DNA of 7,655 nt, taken from contig JAFGQM010000041.1 in NCBI GenBank assembly GCA_016935655.1, forward strand, positions 1 through 7,655, in the 5' to 3' direction. This DNA is from Candidatus Altarchaeota archaeon. Lineage in GTDB: Archaea > Altiarchaeota > Altiarchaeia > JAFGQM01. This document shows, one piece after another, positions 4,199-7,655 of this stretch. A program made the translations under genes and the position numbers. Numbering within the stretch: position 1 is the stretch's first letter; every line of letters begins with the position of its first letter. Under the pieces are notes generated by a model, which was not told where the DNA came from, ran no database searches, and saw only the letters and a list, made by a program, of their open reading frames with translations.

Positions 4199-5359
4199 AT
4201 GAAAACTCCAGAACCAGACCGATTAATAGGCCTAGGGGTATATCTGTCAAAGACGAAAGGCATAGGGGGCAGGATTAAAGAGGCCCCAGAAGATTTCTTG
4301 GTAGAGGAAATAACGCCTGAAGGGCGCATATTGGAAATCGGCAAGGAACAAAAACCACAATCCTCCGGGGGGGATTACACCACTTTCACCCTGGAAAAGA
4401 CCAATTGGGAGACCTTGCGCGCGATAAAGATGATAGCCAGGGGATGTAATACCTCGAGGAAGAGGTTCAAATTCGCTGGTACCAAAGACAGGCGAGCGAT
4501 TTCTACACAGCGGGTGTCGGCATGGAAGGTCCCAGTCGATACGCTCGGGAGGGTCGGCATAAAAGACCTTGTATTAAGGGACTTCGCCCATTCGCAAGAG
4601 CCCATAAACCTGGGTTCCTTAAGCGGAAACCGCTTTACTGTGGTGATAAGGGGGGTTGAGACCGGGGCTGACAAGAAAATCCAAGACATCCTAAACAAAC
4701 TCGGGGGCAAATTCCCGAATTTCTTCGGCCAACAGAGGTTTGGGACACGATTCAACACGCATCTAGTAGGGAAGGCCATACTCTCAGGGGACTTCAAAGA
4801 AGCGGCGATGCTCTATCTAGCGGACCCGGGCTGCGGTTCAGAGCCTGAGGAAGCCCTAGAGGCTAGGGACAAGCTTAGAGAGAGCGGGGACTTCAAGCAG
4901 GCTCTTTTAGAGTTCCCGAAGTACCTGGGCTACGAAAAAAGCATGCTGAACCACTTGGTAAACACGCCGAATGATTACATAGGCGCCCTCAGGAAACTCC
5001 CAAAGAAGCTAAGGTGGATGTTCATACACGCATACCAAGCTTATATATTCAATATAGCCTTGAGCCAGCATATAAAGGAGTGTGAGATCCCCGAAAAGCT
5101 ACAGTTAGTCGGTTACGGAAGCCCTCCGGACGATTTTATCGACGCTTTATTGGCAAGGGAAGGAATCGAAAAAGGAGCGTTCAAGATCCGCCCGATGCCG
5201 GAACTCTCGTCGGAGGGCGAGATAAGGGACTCTTTATCGGAATACAAGGATTTTGAAATAACGGATTTTAAGGAAAAAGATGCTAACATTACGGTGAGGT
5301 TTATCCTTGCGTCAGGCTCATATGCGACTATGTTGCTGAGGGAGCTTATGAAAACCTAA
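4199..5359 (+). CDS. truD: tRNA pseudouridine synthase, TruD/Pus7 family
   Basis: The protein has 386 residues, within the archaeal TruD range. TruD-family enzymes convert uridine to pseudouridine in RNA; bacterial TruD acts on tRNA-Glu U13, while Pus7 has wider targets. The N-terminus GIGGRIKEAPEDFLVEEITPEG (21-42) is the family opening. KRFKFAGTKDRRAISTQ (88-104) holds the catalytic Asp97 in the GTKD motif. NFFGQQRFGTR (174-184) is the second diagnostic motif. The segment between about 190 and 270 corresponds to the TRUD insertion domain, and LPKKLRWMFIHAYQAYIFNIALS (267-289) belongs to the returning catalytic core. It sits second in the operon, 7 bases after the zinc protein. One base separates its TAA from the ATG of the next gene, so translation is probably coupled. 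All key residues are present. Confidence 0.96.
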   Translation: MKTPEPDRLIGLGVYLSKTKGIGGRIKEAPEDFLVEEITPEGRILEIGKEQKPQSSGGDYTTFTLEKTNWETLRAIKMIARGCNTSRKRFKFAGTKDRRAISTQRVSAWKVPVDTLGRVGIKDLVLRDFAHSQEPINLGSLSGNRFTVVIRGVETGADKKIQDILNKLGGKFPNFFGQQRFGTRFNTHLVGKAILSGDFKEAAMLYLADPGCGSEPEEALEARDKLRESGDFKQALLEFPKYLGYEKSMLNHLVNTPNDYIGALRKLPKKLRWMFIHAYQAYIFNIALSQHIKECEIPEKLQLVGYGSPPDDFIDALLAREGIEKGAFKIRPMPELSSEGEIRDSLSEYKDFEITDFKEKDANITVRFILASGSYATMLLRELMKT

Positions 5360-5360
5360 G

Positions 5361-6341
5361 ATGAAAGAGCTCGAACTTCTGCTGATTTTTCTGACATCGC
5401 TGTTGTTGGGCTATCTTTCCATCTGGGCCTTGAGGGGCAGACTGCTCAGATTTGGGGTCGGGGGGATCGACATAAACAAGGCTGAGAAGCCTAGGATACC
5501 CGAGGCGGGGGGGATGCTCCTGCTCCCGGGCATATGGGCTATCACACTGAGCCTACTCTACTTTGAATTCATAAACCCGATGGCTTATCTATTCATTTTT
5601 ACAACAACATGCTTCGCAGCGATAGGCTTCTTTGACGACGGGTTCAGGCTCTTCAAGAGGAGTGAGAGGTGGGGCGGATATCTGGTTAAACGGGCCCTGG
5701 TCTTATTCGCCCTGACCCTGCCTTTCGCCTATTTGAATTTTGGTATCTTCGACCCATTGTTCACAATATGGGGGGGAGTGGTTATCATGATCTCTGCATC
5801 CCTAGTGAACTCCTTCGCGGGCCTCAACGGCTGGGAGGTCGGCTCTTCGCTTATAATTCTCGTTGGCCTGAGCACCATGGCCCTATTCTCGAATGTCTTT
5901 ACCATAAGCCTGTTGGCACTTGCCTCGATGATGGCGGGCTCGATCCTAGCGCTGCTTTTGTTCAACCGCTACCCGGCAAGGATATTCCCGGGGGACAGCG
6001 GCACTCTCCTGATGGGGTCCTCCATCGGTTGCATAATGCCTTTCATAGACCTCTGGTACTTCGCTATACCCCTGTTTTTGCCCCATATCTACGACATATA
6101 CCTTAAGTTAAGGACCAACCCGAAGGACATAAGCCAAAAGAAGGAAAAGCCATACGTACTGAAGGAAGGCGTACTGGAAGTGCCTCCTTCAGGGAAGCTG
6201 GATTTCGCAAAGAGGTTGATGCGGCTTTGGGGGCCTGCAGAGGAAAAAAGGCTGGTAAGAAGGATATGGACGATAGTTTTGCTCAACACCGCATTCTGGA
6301 CAATCCTGTATATGATTGTAAAGGGGTCTCTGGGAGGCTAA
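5361..6341 (+). CDS. GT4-family GlcNAc-1-phosphate transferase-like membrane enzyme (Alg7/AglH type)
   Basis: The protein has 326 residues with roughly nine or ten hydrophobic segments from residue 4 to 322. The superfamily (MraY/WecA/GPT) moves a sugar-1-phosphate from a UDP-sugar to a polyprenyl phosphate on the cytoplasmic membrane face. Motifs in order: D37INKAEKPRIPEAGG (cytoplasmic loop 1), FFDDGFRL with Asp92-Asp93 (Mg binding), NSFAGLNGWEVGSS (150-163) and NRYPARIFPGDSGTLLMGS (202-220). The AGxNGxEVG form rather than NLxDGxDG, and the NxYPARxFPGD form, belong to the eukaryal and archaeal GPT branch. The likely job is the first step of dolichol-linked glycan assembly for N-glycosylation. 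The exact sugar is not certain. The C-terminal loop HIYDIYLKLRTNPKD ... VLEVPPSGKLD is the region that replaces the bacterial HIH-type loop. It is last in the operon and ends 4 bases before the stop of the convergent gene at 6346. Confidence 0.9.
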   Translation: MKELELLLIFLTSLLLGYLSIWALRGRLLRFGVGGIDINKAEKPRIPEAGGMLLLPGIWAITLSLLYFEFINPMAYLFIFTTTCFAAIGFFDDGFRLFKRSERWGGYLVKRALVLFALTLPFAYLNFGIFDPLFTIWGGVVIMISASLVNSFAGLNGWEVGSSLIILVGLSTMALFSNVFTISLLALASMMAGSILALLLFNRYPARIFPGDSGTLLMGSSIGCIMPFIDLWYFAIPLFLPHIYDIYLKLRTNPKDISQKKEKPYVLKEGVLEVPPSGKLDFAKRLMRLWGPAEEKRLVRRIWTIVLLNTAFWTILYMIVKGSLGG

Positions 6342-6345
6342 CAGG

Positions 6346-6690
6346 TCAGTATCGTATATTCCTCCTGTCCAGCTCCCGTAGCATATATGATGCACCCCCC
6401 CGGGTATGAAGGACTATCACGCCGCCCTCCCGCTCGGTAACAGAAGCGACCCTGTCATAATTCACGGGGGAGCCGTCTTCCTTGATCCGGGATACGGTCC
6501 ATTCAGCAGGGTTTAGTTTATTGTGCGAGACATGCTGGATGCAAAGGCCGAGAAGCACCCTGTCGCCCTGCTGGAGGTCCTTCCCGCCATAAAAGTCCGG
6601 GGGTTTCAGGCACTTCCCAGAGAAGCGCATATAGCTTATGCTATCGCGCATGTTACCCGGTATGTTAAAATGCTCAAAAATAGTAGTCAT
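6346..6690 (-). CDS. Unrecognised small protein
   Basis: The protein has 114 residues from the ATG at 6690. The frame also has an ATG at 6696 and a TTG at 6729 (127 residues). I prefer 6690 because a TATATA box at 6715-6720 lies about 28 bases upstream, the leaderless spacing used by other genes here. There is no signal peptide or membrane segment. The sequence is predicted mostly strand after residue 30: KDLQQGDRVLLGLCIQHV, then AEWTVSRIKEDG, then GGVIVLHTRGGASYMLREL. This suggests a compact beta domain, and the GDRVLLG turn recalls small barrel folds. I cannot name a family. It follows the metalloprotease-like gene on the same strand, so the two may be co-transcribed as well as separately promoted. 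It is convergent with the GT4 gene with 4 bases between stops and no clear terminator. Confidence 0.68.
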   Translation of the reverse strand: MTTIFEHFNIPGNMRDSISYMRFSGKCLKPPDFYGGKDLQQGDRVLLGLCIQHVSHNKLNPAEWTVSRIKEDGSPVNYDRVASVTEREGGVIVLHTRGGASYMLRELDRRNIRY

Positions 6691-6710
6691 GGACATTTTG
6701 ATGGAATAGC

Positions 6711-6722
6711 CCAGTATATAGG
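6711..6722 (-). promoter_or_regulatory. TATA box of the small unrecognised gene
   Basis: On the minus strand CCTATATACTGG is centred about 28 bases before the ATG at 6690 and about 22 before that at 6696. It lies inside the frame if the TTG at 6729 is taken as the start, which argues against that start. Confidence 0.45.
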
Positions 6723-6747
6723 CCGACAAAACCTAAAAATAGAAATG

Positions 6748-7626
6748 TTAGCTATCGGGGCCCATTCTTGCCCCACTTTCCTCGCCACATCCCCAGATTG
6801 AGATTGTTACTGGGTCGGAGAAGATATATTCCTTAAATATATACGAATCCCCAGGCTCCAGCCCTGCACAGCCCATGGGATAGACCAATCTCCCGTCGTC
6901 GATATTGATTAGCCCACAGTGCAACATCTTGGTTCCATTGTTCGTAATCTTTATTTGGAAACCCCCAGATTTTGGCACCTTCTCGGGTTTAAGGTCCGCG
7001 CGCGCGCAAAAAAGCAATGCGCTGTCCCCGCCGAATGCCTGAAAGTTGGAGACTGCGTTAGCGAAATTGTAATCCCCCCACTTCTTCGTTTTGCCATAGG
7101 ATTCCCCAGCAAAGTCCAGGACCATCTCCTCATAGCTACCATATCTACCGGCCAGATACATGCAATAATAGCGCATCCCCTCACATGGCCGCTCCAGCTC
7201 GGGGGTGGTCATGCCGCTGAAGCCACCCATGACGGAGTACATCATAGCATGGCAACTCTCGTGGACGAGTATGCCAGCAGCTATGATATCCTCGGTTTCC
7301 TTGTCCAGCTGCTGGTATGTCCAGTACATGTGGTCGCGCGCCATGTAAATGGGGTTCCTGGGCTTTTCGATATCCTTTTTGTATAAGGACATTGAAGAGT
7401 CTGTCAAGTCTATTGTATCGACATAGTCGCATATCATCTCATGGTCCCGCGGGGAATAGCGCTTTATTACTTCCATGAGCTCCCCGACCCGCCCAACGTC
7501 TTTGGCTATCTTGGTGTTGACTATAATGCCACAGTCTATGACCTGCTCGTGGTGGAAGATGAACCAATACATGCCCACCAAGACTGCAAATGTCCCTATG
7601 ACACCTATGGCAATCTGTTTGTCCAT
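6748..7626 (-). CDS. Membrane-anchored HExxH metalloprotease-like protein
   Basis: The protein has 292 residues. Residues 5-24 (IAIGVIGTFAVLVGMYWFIF) form one membrane segment after a four-residue MDKQ head, so the rest should face outward as a signal-anchor protein. GILVHESCHAMM (118-129) holds a zinc-protease HExxH motif, His122-Glu123-Ser-Cys-His126. Downstream ELERPCEGMRYY (143-154) supplies Glu145 or Glu149 as a candidate third ligand, the gluzincin arrangement, with the helix around it rich in aromatics. A C-terminal part (about 221-283: FQIKITNNGTKMLHCGLINIDDGRLVYP ... GLEPGDSYIFKEY ... VTISIWGCG) looks like a beta-sandwich of the kind appended to archaeal surface proteins. At least nine Cys residues lie outside the membrane segment, suggesting disulfides. 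It is not a family I can name. The start is the ATG at 7626; the promoter falls largely outside the window. It is upstream of the small gene on the same strand. Confidence 0.82.
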   Translation of the reverse strand: MDKQIAIGVIGTFAVLVGMYWFIFHHEQVIDCGIIVNTKIAKDVGRVGELMEVIKRYSPRDHEMICDYVDTIDLTDSSMSLYKKDIEKPRNPIYMARDHMYWTYQQLDKETEDIIAAGILVHESCHAMMYSVMGGFSGMTTPELERPCEGMRYYCMYLAGRYGSYEEMVLDFAGESYGKTKKWGDYNFANAVSNFQAFGGDSALLFCARADLKPEKVPKSGGFQIKITNNGTKMLHCGLINIDDGRLVYPMGCAGLEPGDSYIFKEYIFSDPVTISIWGCGEESGARMGPDS

Positions 7627-7655
7627 GCCAAGAAGATTAAGTCTTTTTTTCTTAA

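Noticed and set aside
4375..4797. 140-codon minus-strand frame under truD.
   Set aside because: It overlaps the catalytic motifs of TruD in antisense and has no independent signals.
6997..7007. Alternating CGCGCGCGCGC tract, possible Z-DNA former.
   Set aside because: It is short and explained by Ala-Arg-Ala codons in the metalloprotease-like gene.
6919..7386. 155-codon plus-strand frame antisense to the metalloprotease-like gene.
   Set aside because: The opposite strand encodes a membrane anchor, HExxH motif and ordered domains. The plus frame has none and is a by-product of codon bias.

Overview
The window looks archaeal. Several genes have a TATA-like box about 26-30 bases before the start codon and no Shine-Dalgarno sequence, which is the pattern of leaderless transcripts. 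The tRNA-Thr gene has a 60-base intron at position 37/38 and no encoded CCA. The pseudouridine synthase is of the TruD/Pus7 type, and the lipid-linked sugar transferase resembles the eukaryal/archaeal GPT (Alg7) branch rather than bacterial MraY or WecA. The sequence does not let me name the lineage. Short intergenic gaps and several unrecognised small proteins would fit an uncultivated lineage, possibly DPANN, but that is a guess.

Layout from left to right. (1) 1-521, minus: the N-terminal part of a PP-loop ATP-pyrophosphatase-like protein that runs off the window edge. (2) 522-930: an AT-rich gap with a 23-bp direct repeat, an orphan TATA box and a possible decayed tRNA 3' end. (3) 931-1635, plus: an unrecognised basic protein with a tentative resemblance to the CheD glutamine-deamidase fold. 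(4) 1702-2889, plus: a full-length serpin with an intact inhibitory-type hinge and a Cys-Cys pair near the scissile bond. (5) 2889-3706: a 44-bp perfect direct repeat, one copy touching the serpin stop and the other forming the 3' exon of tRNA-Thr. It brackets a RelE-like toxin and ribbon-helix-helix-type antitoxin operon with a palindromic operator. This is the footprint of a very small element integrated into a tRNA gene, and no integrase is present. (6) 3665-3798, minus: the tRNA-Thr(GGU) itself. (7) 3961-6341, plus: a tight operon of a small Cys-rich zinc-binding-like protein, truD, and a GT4-family GlcNAc-1-phosphotransferase-like membrane enzyme. (8) 6346-7626, minus, convergent with the operon: an unrecognised protein of about 114 residues and, upstream of it, a membrane-anchored HExxH metalloprotease-like protein.

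The right part (3665-7626) mixes translation and RNA modification genes with envelope glycosylation and surface proteolysis genes. The left part (about 522-3660) is accessory in character: a serpin, an orphan protein, decayed repeats and an integrated toxin-antitoxin cassette. The best candidate for something undescribed is the 774-bp tRNA-Thr-flanked toxin-antitoxin cassette, followed by the serpin and its CheD-like neighbour.
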